A stretch of 64,000 nucleotides of DNA, from NCBI RefSeq assembly GCF_042683165.1, contig NZ_JBHUIZ010000005.1:372001-436000 (forward strand), in the 5' to 3' direction. The notes under the pieces are model-generated. The model saw only the letters and a list, made by a program, of their open reading frames with translations. It was not told the DNA's origin and made no database searches. The DNA is from Tigheibacillus halophilus. Lineage in GTDB: Bacteria > Bacillota > Bacilli > Bacillales > Amphibacillaceae. Position 1 is the stretch's first letter; each line of letters opens with the position of its first letter. Shown here piece by piece: positions 8,241 through 16,291 of the stretch. Both the position numbers and the translations under genes were made by a program.

Positions 8241-9431
8241 TTATTTCGTATAATTATCAAAGTAACCTTGGATGAATACAATCGGTGTTCCTTTGTCACC
8301 GCTTCCTGAGGTCAAATCAGATAAAGATCCGATCAAATCCGTTAATTTCCTTGGTGTAGTGCCTTGTGCTTCCATCGCGCCAACCAGGTCGCTCTCTTTT
8401 TCGCCAATATATTTGAAGACAGCCTGCTGCAGTTCCTCACCGCGAAGGTCAGCGAAGTTGTTGTCTGCCAGATATTTCAGCTTGATTTCATTTGGCACGC
8501 CATCCAGACCCGGCGTGTACGCAGGGGATACAACTGGATCGGCTAATTCCCAAATTTTACCTACTGGATCTTTGAATGCGCCATCACCATAAATCATGAC
8601 CTCCACGTTTTTGCCAGTCTTTTCTTTTAGGACATGTTGGACTTTATCGACGACAGGCTGGCAATCCCGTGGGAACAATTTGACTTTGTCCTCTGTGGAT
8701 TTGTTAGATCCGAGTAAACCATATTGTTCATTAAACCCGCTGCCATCAATAGGTGCTGCCAGTATATCATCAAGACTGTACACTTTTTCCGCACCATTCG
8801 CATTTAAAATCCGTTTTGTTCTTGCTCTTGTATGGATATCACAAGTAAGTACACATTTTGTATGATCTAGAATTGTTTTCGCGTTGTTGGAGAAAATCAC
8901 TTCACATTCCACGCCATAAGATTCGATTAGTGATTTGTAATAATCGATATAGTCGACACCTGTAAAAGCATGTTTGTTATAACCGAAGTATTCACGGAAT
9001 TGGACTTCTGTGAGGACATCTGTCCAGGGGTTGACGCCTTTAGCGTCCAGCTCATCGATGTCGACAAGATGGTTGCCTACTTCATCAGAAGGATAACTAA
9101 GCATCAAGACGATTTTTTTAGCTCCCTTTGCAATACCGCGCAAACAAATGGCAAACCGGTTGCGGCTCAGGATAGGGAAAATGACCCCGATGGTATCCTC
9201 TCCGAACTTATCATGGACATCCTGTGCGATATGGTCGACAGTTGCGTAATTTCCTTGCGCACGGGCAACGATGGATTCTGTTACAGAAACAATGTCACGG
9301 TCGCCAATACTGAATCCTTCAGCTTCGGCTGCATGCAGTACGCTGTCCACAACAATGTCAGCAATATTGTCTCCTTCATTAATGATGGGGCAGCGAAGCC
9401 CTCTTACAACAGTTCCAACTACTCTATCCAT
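8241..9431 (-). CDS. CofE-like F420-0:gamma-glutamyl ligase family protein
   Basis: A 396-residue protein related to coenzyme F420-0:L-glutamate ligase (CofE/FbiB), which adds glutamate to a phosphorylated precursor with GTP. The sequence shows the N-terminal GTVVRGLRCPIINEGDNIADIV strand, a DRDIVSVTESIVARAQG segment and a GDGAFKDPVGKIWE segment typical of the extended Firmicute version. No other F420 gene (cofC, cofD, fbiC) is present in the window and Bacillaceae generally lack F420, so the true substrate is probably different. The ATG at 9431 has GAGGAGAG upstream. The gene is divergent from a LysR-family regulator, which may control it, and ends in its own terminator. Confidence 0.75.
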   Translation of the reverse strand: MDRVVGTVVRGLRCPIINEGDNIADIVVDSVLHAAEAEGFSIGDRDIVSVTESIVARAQGNYATVDHIAQDVHDKFGEDTIGVIFPILSRNRFAICLRGIAKGAKKIVLMLSYPSDEVGNHLVDIDELDAKGVNPWTDVLTEVQFREYFGYNKHAFTGVDYIDYYKSLIESYGVECEVIFSNNAKTILDHTKCVLTCDIHTRARTKRILNANGAEKVYSLDDILAAPIDGSGFNEQYGLLGSNKSTEDKVKLFPRDCQPVVDKVQHVLKEKTGKNVEVMIYGDGAFKDPVGKIWELADPVVSPAYTPGLDGVPNEIKLKYLADNNFADLRGEELQQAVFKYIGEKESDLVGAMEAQGTTPRKLTDLIGSLSDLTSGSGDKGTPIVFIQGYFDNYTK

Positions 9432-9474
9432 TCAAATCTCTCCTCATGGCTCGATTTCATTATTTAACTCCTAC

Positions 9475-9504
9475 TTGTACTATACATCCCATTTGTGGTA
9501 TAAG
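9475..9504 (+). promoter_or_regulatory. Candidate sigma-A promoter of the LysR gene
   Basis: TTGTAC and TATAAG are separated by 18 bp, about 40 bp upstream of the LysR start. An ATAC/GTAT inverted pair overlaps it, of the kind LysR regulators bind, which would allow joint control with the divergent CofE-like gene. Confidence 0.4.
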
Positions 9505-9545
9505 TAAAATTAATTATAGTAATAGTGCATATAAGGAGTATTAAT

Positions 9546-10442
9546 ATGGTAGGGAAATTAGATGCGTACAAAATTTTTTGGGTGGTCGGGAAGCATGAGA
9601 GCTTCTCCAAGGCTGCCAAATCGTTATTCTTAACGCAATCGGCTGTCAGCCAAGCAATTGGGCAGCTGGAAAGAGAGCTGGATACACGCCTTTTTAACCG
9701 CACACCTAAAGGAGTGACGTTGACTGATGAAGGCAGCCACCTTTTTGAATATGTCCAGTCCGCTATGCATTTATTAGAATCAGGAGAGGAAAAAATCGCT
9801 GCGTATAAGCATTTAGCAACCGGCGAGCTGAAAATAGGTGTGAGTGATACGATTTCGCGGTATTTTTTACTCCCGTATCTGGAGATATTTCATAATTCGT
9901 ATCCTGGCATCAAATTCAAAATTGTCAATGGTACTACCGCTGAAACCATTGCAATGCTAAAAAAAGGTGCGGTAGACATGGCCATTTGTAATTTTCCCGT
10001 AGAAGATGCTGTATTGGAACAACGGCCTTTTATGTATGTCCATGACATGTTTGTTTACGGAGAAAAATTTAAAAAAGTGCTTTCTGGAACAGTCAGTCTG
10101 CAAAAGCTGGTGAAGCTGCCATTGATCTTTCTGGAGCAAAAAGCAAACTCACGAAAATTCATCGATGATTATCTGCTATCGAAAGGGATAAGAGTGAATC
10201 CCGAATTTGAACTCGGTTCCCATGATTTACTCCTTGAATTTGCCAGGATCAATTTGGGGGTTGCCTGTGTGACGAAAGAATTTTCCAGAGAATACCTGAA
10301 AAGGGGAACAATATTCGAAGTGAAGCTGGAAGACCCTGTTCCCAAACGCAGCATCGGTGCCTGCTTCCTTCAAACCGTGCCATTGACCCCGGCGGCGAAA
10401 AAATTCATGGAGCTTATCGAACGAAGGCAGGACAGCATTTAA
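9546..10442 (+). CDS. LysR family transcriptional regulator
   Basis: A 298-residue LysR-type regulator. Residues 1-60 hold the winged helix-turn-helix (FSKAAKSLFLTQSAVSQAIGQLERELDTRLFNRTPKGVTLTDEG); the rest is a periplasmic-binding-like effector domain starting GELKIGVSDTISRYFLLPYLEIF. The ATG at 9546 follows AAGGAG at 9532-9537. By position it most likely regulates the divergent CofE-like gene. The effector is unknown. The gene ends six bases before the end of the convergent CBO0543-family gene, with no visible terminator. Confidence 0.88.
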   Translation: MVGKLDAYKIFWVVGKHESFSKAAKSLFLTQSAVSQAIGQLERELDTRLFNRTPKGVTLTDEGSHLFEYVQSAMHLLESGEEKIAAYKHLATGELKIGVSDTISRYFLLPYLEIFHNSYPGIKFKIVNGTTAETIAMLKKGAVDMAICNFPVEDAVLEQRPFMYVHDMFVYGEKFKKVLSGTVSLQKLVKLPLIFLEQKANSRKFIDDYLLSKGIRVNPEFELGSHDLLLEFARINLGVACVTKEFSREYLKRGTIFEVKLEDPVPKRSIGACFLQTVPLTPAAKKFMELIERRQDSI

Positions 10443-10448
10443 TTGCTT

Positions 10449-10904
10449 TCAACCCTTCCTTTGAAGCCATCTGACAAACTTTAAATTGTAAAAAAGTATT
10501 AAATATAAAACTGGATAGCTGGGGGCGGAATATCTGAATTTCCATCCCGTGTGTTTGAAAGAACCTGTCTGGACAGCCAGCCATTCATAACCAAGCGCGA
10601 ATAAAGACCAAATGAGCAAATAGACGATTTTCCATATAAACTTTTTTTGTCCTGGGAAATAGTTTAAGAAGAGGATATTCACAAGCGGATAAAGACCAAG
10701 CACAATAATAAAATCCTGGAATTTCATTTCATAAAGCCCTGCATACCAGTAAAGGCGAAAATTCAACCCCAGAATATGGTCAACTGTATATGCCAGAGTG
10801 GTTGCAAAAAAAATCGTGCTGTATATTTCCAAACGGGATAAACGAATATTGGATAATATTAGCCAAACCAAAAGCATCATGAAAGTTATCACTGATAAAA
10901 TCAT
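10449..10904 (-). CDS. CBO0543-family membrane protein
   Basis: A 151-residue protein with four to five membrane helices. The pattern YWYAGLYEMKFQDFIIVLGLYPLVNILFLNYFPG matches the CBO0543 family of small multi-pass proteins common in spore-forming Firmicutes; several copies are often found per genome and the function is unknown. AAAGGAGG precedes the ATG at 10904. It is the last gene of a three-gene leftward cluster of membrane proteins. Confidence 0.7.
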   Translation of the reverse strand: MILSVITFMMLLVWLILSNIRLSRLEIYSTIFFATTLAYTVDHILGLNFRLYWYAGLYEMKFQDFIIVLGLYPLVNILFLNYFPGQKKFIWKIVYLLIWSLFALGYEWLAVQTGSFKHTGWKFRYSAPSYPVLYLILFYNLKFVRWLQRKG

Positions 10905-10932
10905 GTTATCCTCCTTTACATTGGCCTACAAA

Positions 10933-11400
10933 CTAAAGTTCCCTGTCCAGTTTCGCAACCCCGAATGCAAGATTATCCCAACATATTCGTTCGACCATTT
11001 CAGTCTGTTCGTGTTCACAATAGATGATAACAATTAGCTCTGTTATTTTTCCTTTGGTTTTCCGCTGTCGACGCTGTTTTCTTTTCGTCTTGAGAAGGTC
11101 TATGGTAAAGCCGATAATGAATCCAGCCACAGCGCCAATGATCCCCCATATAATCGGACCCCATGCCAATCGGAAGCCCACACTGGCTCCGATGACGGAG
11201 AATGCTGTTGCCAGAGCGGCAGCGATATCAAATAAACTGGCACCGTCTGATCGGTGTATCGTATCAAATAATTTTTTGCTAGTGCTAGCGTTATCAAGTG
11301 GCACAGCAAGAATATTTTCTTTCGGGATATTTCGTTTCTCTAATGCGGAAAGTGCTAATTCGACATATATGGAGTGATCGAAAGTAGCCAGCACATACAT
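10933..11400 (-). CDS. Small membrane protein with a glycine-rich helix pair, unknown function
   Basis: About 155 residues: an N-terminal soluble stretch (MYVLATFDHSIYVELALSAL) that could form a beta-alpha fold, then two adjacent Gly/Ala-rich hydrophobic segments (AAALATAFSVIGASVGFRL and IIWGIIGAVAGFIIGFTI), a basic loop and a hydrophilic tail. I do not recognise the family. The start at 11400 is chosen because TAGGTGAG lies just upstream and because the more distal ATG at 11424 is inside the preceding gene. It starts four bases after the upstream stop, so the two are surely co-transcribed. Confidence 0.7.
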   Translation of the reverse strand: MYVLATFDHSIYVELALSALEKRNIPKENILAVPLDNASTSKKLFDTIHRSDGASLFDIAAALATAFSVIGASVGFRLAWGPIIWGIIGAVAGFIIGFTIDLLKTKRKQRRQRKTKGKITELIVIIYCEHEQTEMVERICWDNLAFGVAKLDREL

Positions 11401-11404
11401 TTGC

Positions 11405-12199
11405 TCACCTATTTCTTTTGACAAGATTCAATGGTAATTTGAAATGAGGATCTTGGTATCGCTGTTTTAAAAAGTTTCTTTGATCGCTATCAAAAAGTTT
11501 ATTATTTTCTACGGTATTGACGTAGGCATCATACATGGAAAAAAAGTAGAGAGAAGGGAAAAACAACAGCCATTCGGGATCGAGTACTGTCTTCGCAAGC
11601 GGGAAGTCACCGATAACAAGATAATACAGGCCTTCCAACGCATGGGATTGATATACAATAATGACCACCCATACGATGATAAAAAAGGCTGTCAGGATTC
11701 TGTGAATATATAGCTGCCCTGTCCCCGGCATGAAAAATGACCACATGACAGCAATCCACGGTTCCCTTTTATCCAAATAATTGATTTCCATCGATGTAAC
11801 CTGGAAATTGATGAAATTGGCATTTTCCCTATCTGCTAATAAATATTCCTTATTCATGTCTACAGAGGTCCGGTAGCTGTCCCAGATCGCATAAATATAA
11901 ACAGGGATATATAAAAGCACCCATCTTGGTTCCAATACTGATGTCGCCTGCTCAAACCGCCCCTCAAACGTGTAAACCATCGATAAATTCAATTGGGAAT
12001 GGACGTTCACGACAATTTCCCATATGAATAGGATGAATCCTCGCAGATATTTGGAAAGCAGCAGGTGACCAAAGCCGGGAAAGGCTGCGGACCACCATGC
12101 AATAATATTGGGGTTCCTTAAATGAATTTGCGTGGTTCCCAGTGGACTGACATAGGCTTTGTATCGCCGCGCGCGATCTGTATTCGTATCATTCTGCAA
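11405..12199 (-). CDS. Duplicated TM2-like membrane protein, unknown function
   Basis: A 264-residue membrane protein built of two homologous halves. Residues about 30-115 (NIIAWWSAAFPGFGHLLLSKYLRGF...VLEPRWVLLYIPVYIYAIWDSYRTSVDMNK) and 145-240 (PWIAVMWSFFMPGTGQLYIHRILTAF...VLDPEWLLFFPSLYFFSMYDAYVNTVENNK) share the order P-G-x-G-(H/Q)-L, a helix, VL(E/D)P(R/E)W, and a YDxY/WDSY motif. The PGxGQ/HLY core recalls TM2-domain proteins. The function is unknown. It is the first gene of the leftward three-gene cluster. Confidence 0.7.
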   Translation of the reverse strand: MQNDTNTDRARRYKAYVSPLGTTQIHLRNPNIIAWWSAAFPGFGHLLLSKYLRGFILFIWEIVVNVHSQLNLSMVYTFEGRFEQATSVLEPRWVLLYIPVYIYAIWDSYRTSVDMNKEYLLADRENANFINFQVTSMEINYLDKREPWIAVMWSFFMPGTGQLYIHRILTAFFIIVWVVIIVYQSHALEGLYYLVIGDFPLAKTVLDPEWLLFFPSLYFFSMYDAYVNTVENNKLFDSDQRNFLKQRYQDPHFKLPLNLVKRNR

Positions 12200-12320
12200 A
12201 CAAATCTCCTCTTTACACTGACTAAATGGGTTCTCGTATGTATTATTTTTGAATTGGGGAAATTTATACGCGTTTTTATAGGCGGTGATTGCTTAAGTGT
12301 TTAAGAAAGATCCATAAAAC

Positions 12321-12353
12321 ACAGGCACTCCCGTTTGGTTGATGAGTGCCTGT
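12321..12353 (-). terminator. Terminator of blaR1
   Basis: A stem of 10 or more base pairs (ACAGGCACTC with GAGTGCCTGT) lies six bases after the blaR1 stop, followed on the minus strand by GTTTTA. Confidence 0.8.
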
Positions 12354-12358
12354 ATTTC

Positions 12359-14167
12359 CTAATAAATATGTTTGTCCTGCAATATCCGGGAGGCAATTTG
12401 CTTGGCTTTGCTGCCATTGACTTCCTCTTTTTTACTTTGTAGATTGAGCGCAAAATAATAGGTGTTGTCAGCTGTTTTGACAAAGCCGATGAACCAGCCG
12501 TTCACATCTTTGCCGTTTACTGTGCCGGTGCCGGTTTTCCCATATAACTTACGCTGTTCATGTTCATTGATAAAGATGGCATCTTTAATAGCGTCGGTGT
12601 TTCTTTGATCAAACCCAAGCTTATTTTCTTCAAAAGCATGTAAAAGCTGTACTTGTTCAATCGGTGATATTTTTAAGGAAGATTCCATCCAGTAGGTATC
12701 CAACCCTCCTGATAGGTCCTCATTTCCATATTGGATGCGATGAAAATGGTCCTGCAGTTTGGCTGTACCTGTTTCCTGGTCCAGATTTTGGAAATACCAA
12801 TTAACTGAGTCATGCATGGCAGAAGCCAGGTGATGATTCTTATTCCATGCTTTGAAAGGATAGTTTATGCCATTCCAGTTTCTTTCACTTTTCGCGGGAG
12901 AAATGACGTTTTCCTCCAGAGCTATCAACCCGGAATATATTTTGTAGGTGCTGTCTGGAGACACTCTGTACTCACTCATTGGACGATTATAAACATGGTA
13001 TTGGTTCTTAGCAGAATCATACAGCACAAAGCTGCCATCGCTGCCGCTAAAATAGGAGGCCATGTCTTCATCAACGACATTTTCCCCTTTGAAATGATAG
13101 ACATCATTGGGGCTGGCGATAGCTGCGGTAAGCGGAGTCAGACATAGCACCAATAATGCTAACGCAGTACAGATTGCTTTGCTCTTCCATTTGGAAAACC
13201 CTGCCTTCCCGGAATATTTGGCGATGTACAAAATCCTTTGTTTGATTTGCTGTTTTGTACCGCTTATCCCAGTTGAAAATTGTCCATATGTTCGTACTTG
13301 CTTTTTCATTGCGAAATGGATAATGGTTTGCCCATATTCCGTATATCCATTCTCATCCAGCAGTTCCAAAACACTGGCATCACAAGCCAATTCCCTGTCG
13401 GAGTGGATTTTTTTCAGGCTATGCCAGACGAGCGGATTGAACCAATAGATCGTTTGGAGCAGCCACATGATGTAATTGACAAGGAGATCCTTGTTTTTTT
13501 GATGGCATAACTCATGTAAGAGAACATATTTCAATTCATTTTGTGAAAATGATTTATCAGTTTTTGCGGGCAGTAAAATATATGGTTTGAAAATACCTAG
13601 CGTGATAGGGGATGCGAGAAGCGGCGTTTCCCGAAGCCTCACTTTTTTCTTGAGACCGACAGCTAAGGTACACGACTTGAGTAACTCATCTATTTGCCTA
13701 TCCTGCATTTCTGTGGCTGATTTTTTCAATTTGTGGATACGACAGCTTGCATAGATAGCAAGCACGATGAGAAAGACCATGCCAACGAGCCAGACAGCCA
13801 CTGCCATCTTGAAAAACAGATCGGGGGCAGTTTTGTTGACAGACAAGGCAAAATCATGCCATGCACTTGTCTCATGGGCTTGCACGAAATCCGATGGGTT
13901 CTTTTGATTTGCAGTGGCAGACTGGTCTGTATGTGTACTGCCGCCAAAGAGCAGGCTTTTAAAATAATGCAGCAATTCCTGAAGCCGAAAAGACGACCAG
14001 GGAAAGAAAGAAATAAGCGGGGGAGCTGCAATAAAAAGCCAGATTTTATAATGCATTTGCTGAGATAAATGTTTAGCGAAAAATTTTTTGATCAAGGAGA
14101 TGAGCAAAATGAAAAAAGATACCGTTATGGCGCTTAGCAATAGCCGCAGTACAAATGTATCCATCAT
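12359..14167 (-). CDS. blaR1: BlaR1/MecR1-type beta-lactam sensor-protease
   Basis: A 602-residue BlaR1 homologue. The N-terminal half is an M56 zinc metalloprotease embedded in membrane helices, with HELCH at about residues 218-222 and a downstream ELACDASVLE. The C-terminal half is an extracellular penicillin-binding sensor like a class D beta-lactamase: serine in STYK near residue 406, SVN in HDSVNWYF, and KTG near residue 544. In this family a beta-lactam acylates the sensor serine, the protease is activated and the BlaI repressor is cleaved. The start overlaps the blaI stop by four bases, so the two are translationally coupled. No beta-lactamase gene is seen in the window; the neighbouring target appears to be a penicillin-binding protein gene instead. 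Confidence 0.92.
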   Translation of the reverse strand: MMDTFVLRLLLSAITVSFFILLISLIKKFFAKHLSQQMHYKIWLFIAAPPLISFFPWSSFRLQELLHYFKSLLFGGSTHTDQSATANQKNPSDFVQAHETSAWHDFALSVNKTAPDLFFKMAVAVWLVGMVFLIVLAIYASCRIHKLKKSATEMQDRQIDELLKSCTLAVGLKKKVRLRETPLLASPITLGIFKPYILLPAKTDKSFSQNELKYVLLHELCHQKNKDLLVNYIMWLLQTIYWFNPLVWHSLKKIHSDRELACDASVLELLDENGYTEYGQTIIHFAMKKQVRTYGQFSTGISGTKQQIKQRILYIAKYSGKAGFSKWKSKAICTALALLVLCLTPLTAAIASPNDVYHFKGENVVDEDMASYFSGSDGSFVLYDSAKNQYHVYNRPMSEYRVSPDSTYKIYSGLIALEENVISPAKSERNWNGINYPFKAWNKNHHLASAMHDSVNWYFQNLDQETGTAKLQDHFHRIQYGNEDLSGGLDTYWMESSLKISPIEQVQLLHAFEENKLGFDQRNTDAIKDAIFINEHEQRKLYGKTGTGTVNGKDVNGWFIGFVKTADNTYYFALNLQSKKEEVNGSKAKQIASRILQDKHIY

Positions 14168-14556
14168 TTTTCTCCCTTCTTCGCGTCTCTCTCCGATAAA
14201 ATTTTCTGCAGCTCTGAAATATCTTCCTTCGAGAGCTGATCGTTTTCGATGAAATTCAATACCATGGCGTTCAATGTCCCATCAAAAAATTGGTTGAGAA
14301 AAGATTTGCTTTTTTGTTCTACATAATCCTCTTCCGCGACCAATGATGTATAGACGTAGGCTCTGCCATCCTTTTTCGCTTTTAGAATTTTTTTCTTCAC
14401 TAACCGTGCCAACATCGTTTGTATGGTGTTCGGTTTCCAATCGATTTCTTGTGACACTTTATCAACAACTTCTGGCGTAGAAAGTGGTTCATGCTTCCAA
14501 ACGACTTTCATCACTTCATATTCAGCTTCGGATATTTGTGGCATTTCCTTCATCAT
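14164..14556 (-). CDS. blaI: BlaI/MecI family repressor
   Basis: A 130-residue winged-helix repressor of the BlaI/MecI/CopY family (ISEAEYEVMKVVWKHEPLST, then WKPNTIQTMLARLVKKKILKAKKDGRAYVYT), with a C-terminal dimerisation domain. It represses beta-lactam-response promoters until cleaved. GGGGGAT precedes the ATG. A BlaI-type dyad at 14568-14583 sits just downstream of the predicted -10 of its own promoter, and two more lie at the promoter of the upstream penicillin-binding protein gene, which indicates a shared regulon. It overlaps blaR1 by four bases. Confidence 0.93.
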   Translation of the reverse strand: MMKEMPQISEAEYEVMKVVWKHEPLSTPEVVDKVSQEIDWKPNTIQTMLARLVKKKILKAKKDGRAYVYTSLVAEEDYVEQKSKSFLNQFFDGTLNAMVLNFIENDQLSKEDISELQKILSERDAKKGEK

Positions 14557-14567
14557 GATCCCCCTGA

Positions 14568-14583
14568 TTCTACGTTTGTAGTA
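14568..14583. promoter_or_regulatory. BlaI-type operator of blaI-blaR1
   Basis: Read on the minus strand this is TACTACAAACGTAGAA, with one perfect ACTACA half-site and a CGTAG partner. The Bla/Mec operator core is TACA-N2-TGTA flanked by CT/AG. It lies between the -10 box and the blaI start. Confidence 0.75.
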
Positions 14584-14586
14584 TTT

Positions 14587-14615
14587 ATTATACCAAGCTG
14601 GATATTAAGTTTAAA
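14587..14615 (-). promoter_or_regulatory. sigma-A promoter of blaI-blaR1
   Basis: On the minus strand TATAAT (14592-14587) is preceded by a weak -35 (TTTAAA) at a spacing of 17 bp. Confidence 0.6.
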
Positions 14616-14651
14616 GAAGGATTTAATTTAATTTCGCTCCTGGGAATTTTT

Positions 14652-14700
14652 AAAAAAGGGACACACCATAGTTCCCAGATAATCTGGGGGCAGCCCTTTT
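14652..14700 (-). terminator. Terminator of the beta-helix gene
   Basis: AAAAGGG pairs with CCCTTTT around an inner perfect CCCAGAT/ATCTGGG hairpin; on the minus strand it ends in six T residues. It separates the beta-helix gene from the blaI promoter. Confidence 0.75.
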
Positions 14701-14709
14701 GTGTGGCAA

Positions 14710-16122
14710 CTACTCTAGTATTCTTTTGGCAGGTGAATTCTCTTTCAAACTAAAATCATGTTTAGCCGCATCTCGGTAACGTGGATCTACATAACTGGAT
14801 GTTGCATCACTTCGCGAAGCACGCTTGAACGCCATAAATGAAGTATATGCCTTATCTTTCCATATCCAAATTCCGGTTTTTGCTTTTTCTTTGTGAAATA
14901 CATTTCCTGTAAGGGAGTTACCTTGATTGGTTGTAAAATAATTAGCAATGAATAAGCGGGATGGCCCCGCTGTCAGGATATTTTTTGCTATCATATTATT
15001 TTGTGTGTCGTGCTGTAATAAAATCTGGCCGCCTTCCAGCCCCTTCGTATCATTTCGGTAGATGATATTTCGGGCGATCATGGTGTTTTTGGTGCCTCCG
15101 CGATTTTCATCATATCCCCCAATTGATATGCCAGTGTAAGTGTTGTCATATATCGTATTGTTTATAATATGAATATCATCCGCATACTTTTTTTCATGTT
15201 CAGAGGTAGCTTCGATCCCGATATCGCATTTATAAATGGTGTTGTTAGCGATAATAATATTTTTTCCGCCATCCACATATATTCCACCGGCTGAATAATC
15301 TTTTCCATAGGCTGGATTACCGTAAGAAGAGATATCGTGGACTATGTTGCCTTTGACGACCCCGTGACGTACAAAGTCAGCTTTTTCATCTTTAAAAGTA
15401 CCTTCAAATCCTATCAAGTCAATTCCAATATTATCATTTCTGCGCACGAGGTTATTTTCGATTCTGAAGCCATTGATATTTCCGTTTAGAACGAGTGCTT
15501 CGCTCGAACCGAGTTTTAAATCTTCCACCGTATTATTCAAGATGTTTATATCCTTCATCGGTCCTGTCGCATACACTGCGATTCCATGTGCATTCCCTCC
15601 CTCCGCAAGGGTTTCTATCCGTTTGACATGATTGTTCTTTAACGTAATATGACTGCTGGATCCAGTCACGGTAACTCCCATTGCTGTCTCGTCAGCTGAA
15701 GCAGCAGTTAAGTCTTGCATCGTCAATCCATCTATAGTTACATGGTTTTTGTTATCTATGACGATCAGGGAAGGATCACTTTTAGTTGTTTTCAGCCTTT
15801 TTCCAGTAAGGATGACTTCATCCTGCTTATACGCCTTGAAAAGGATCGGTTTCGATTTTGTGCCGCTATGTTTTACAATAAGTTTTTCCTGATAGATTCC
15901 TTTTCGAATATAAATAGTAGTTCCTGGTGTCGCTTCTTTAGAGGCTTTTTTAAGTGTCCGTAAAGGATGTGATTTCGTACCAGAATAGTGGTCATTCCCA
16001 TTTTGTGCTACATAGATAATGCGATTATCTTGTTTGTTTGTACTTTTACCATTGATTACCAAAATTACAGTGATAGCAACTGTGATCAATAGTGAAATGT
16101 AAATTATTTTCATTGTGCCCAT
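14710..16122 (-). CDS. Secreted or membrane-anchored right-handed parallel beta-helix protein
   Basis: A 470-residue protein with an N-terminal hydrophobic segment (residues about 5-22) that serves as signal peptide or anchor. After it comes a DUF1565-like entry (IYVAQNGNDHYSGTKSHPLR), and then many 20-25-residue rungs rich in Asn and Ile (HITLKNNHVKR, INILNNTVEDL, RIENNLVRRNDNIGIDL, IIIANNTIYKCDIGIEA). This is the pattern of a right-handed beta-helix such as polysaccharide lyases and glycosidases. No catalytic signature can be assigned. It probably acts on a cell-surface or external polysaccharide. It lies between the penicillin-binding protein gene and blaI on the same strand and has its own terminator; I see no BlaI dyad just upstream of it. 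Confidence 0.8.
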   Translation of the reverse strand: MGTMKIIYISLLITVAITVILVINGKSTNKQDNRIIYVAQNGNDHYSGTKSHPLRTLKKASKEATPGTTIYIRKGIYQEKLIVKHSGTKSKPILFKAYKQDEVILTGKRLKTTKSDPSLIVIDNKNHVTIDGLTMQDLTAASADETAMGVTVTGSSSHITLKNNHVKRIETLAEGGNAHGIAVYATGPMKDINILNNTVEDLKLGSSEALVLNGNINGFRIENNLVRRNDNIGIDLIGFEGTFKDEKADFVRHGVVKGNIVHDISSYGNPAYGKDYSAGGIYVDGGKNIIIANNTIYKCDIGIEATSEHEKKYADDIHIINNTIYDNTYTGISIGGYDENRGGTKNTMIARNIIYRNDTKGLEGGQILLQHDTQNNMIAKNILTAGPSRLFIANYFTTNQGNSLTGNVFHKEKAKTGIWIWKDKAYTSFMAFKRASRSDATSSYVDPRYRDAAKHDFSLKENSPAKRILE

Positions 16123-16291
16123 CCTTCTCTACAAGCCTATTATGATGAGTTTGCAGCAAGCCATTGATGCAGTTTATTTCGTGTAATATCATAACACATT
16201 CATCCCGGTAATCAGTGGATGGCTTCAAAAAATATGGTACGAAACGATGATGTTGCTTTACACCTTCATGTATTCATTCTCCATTCAACTT

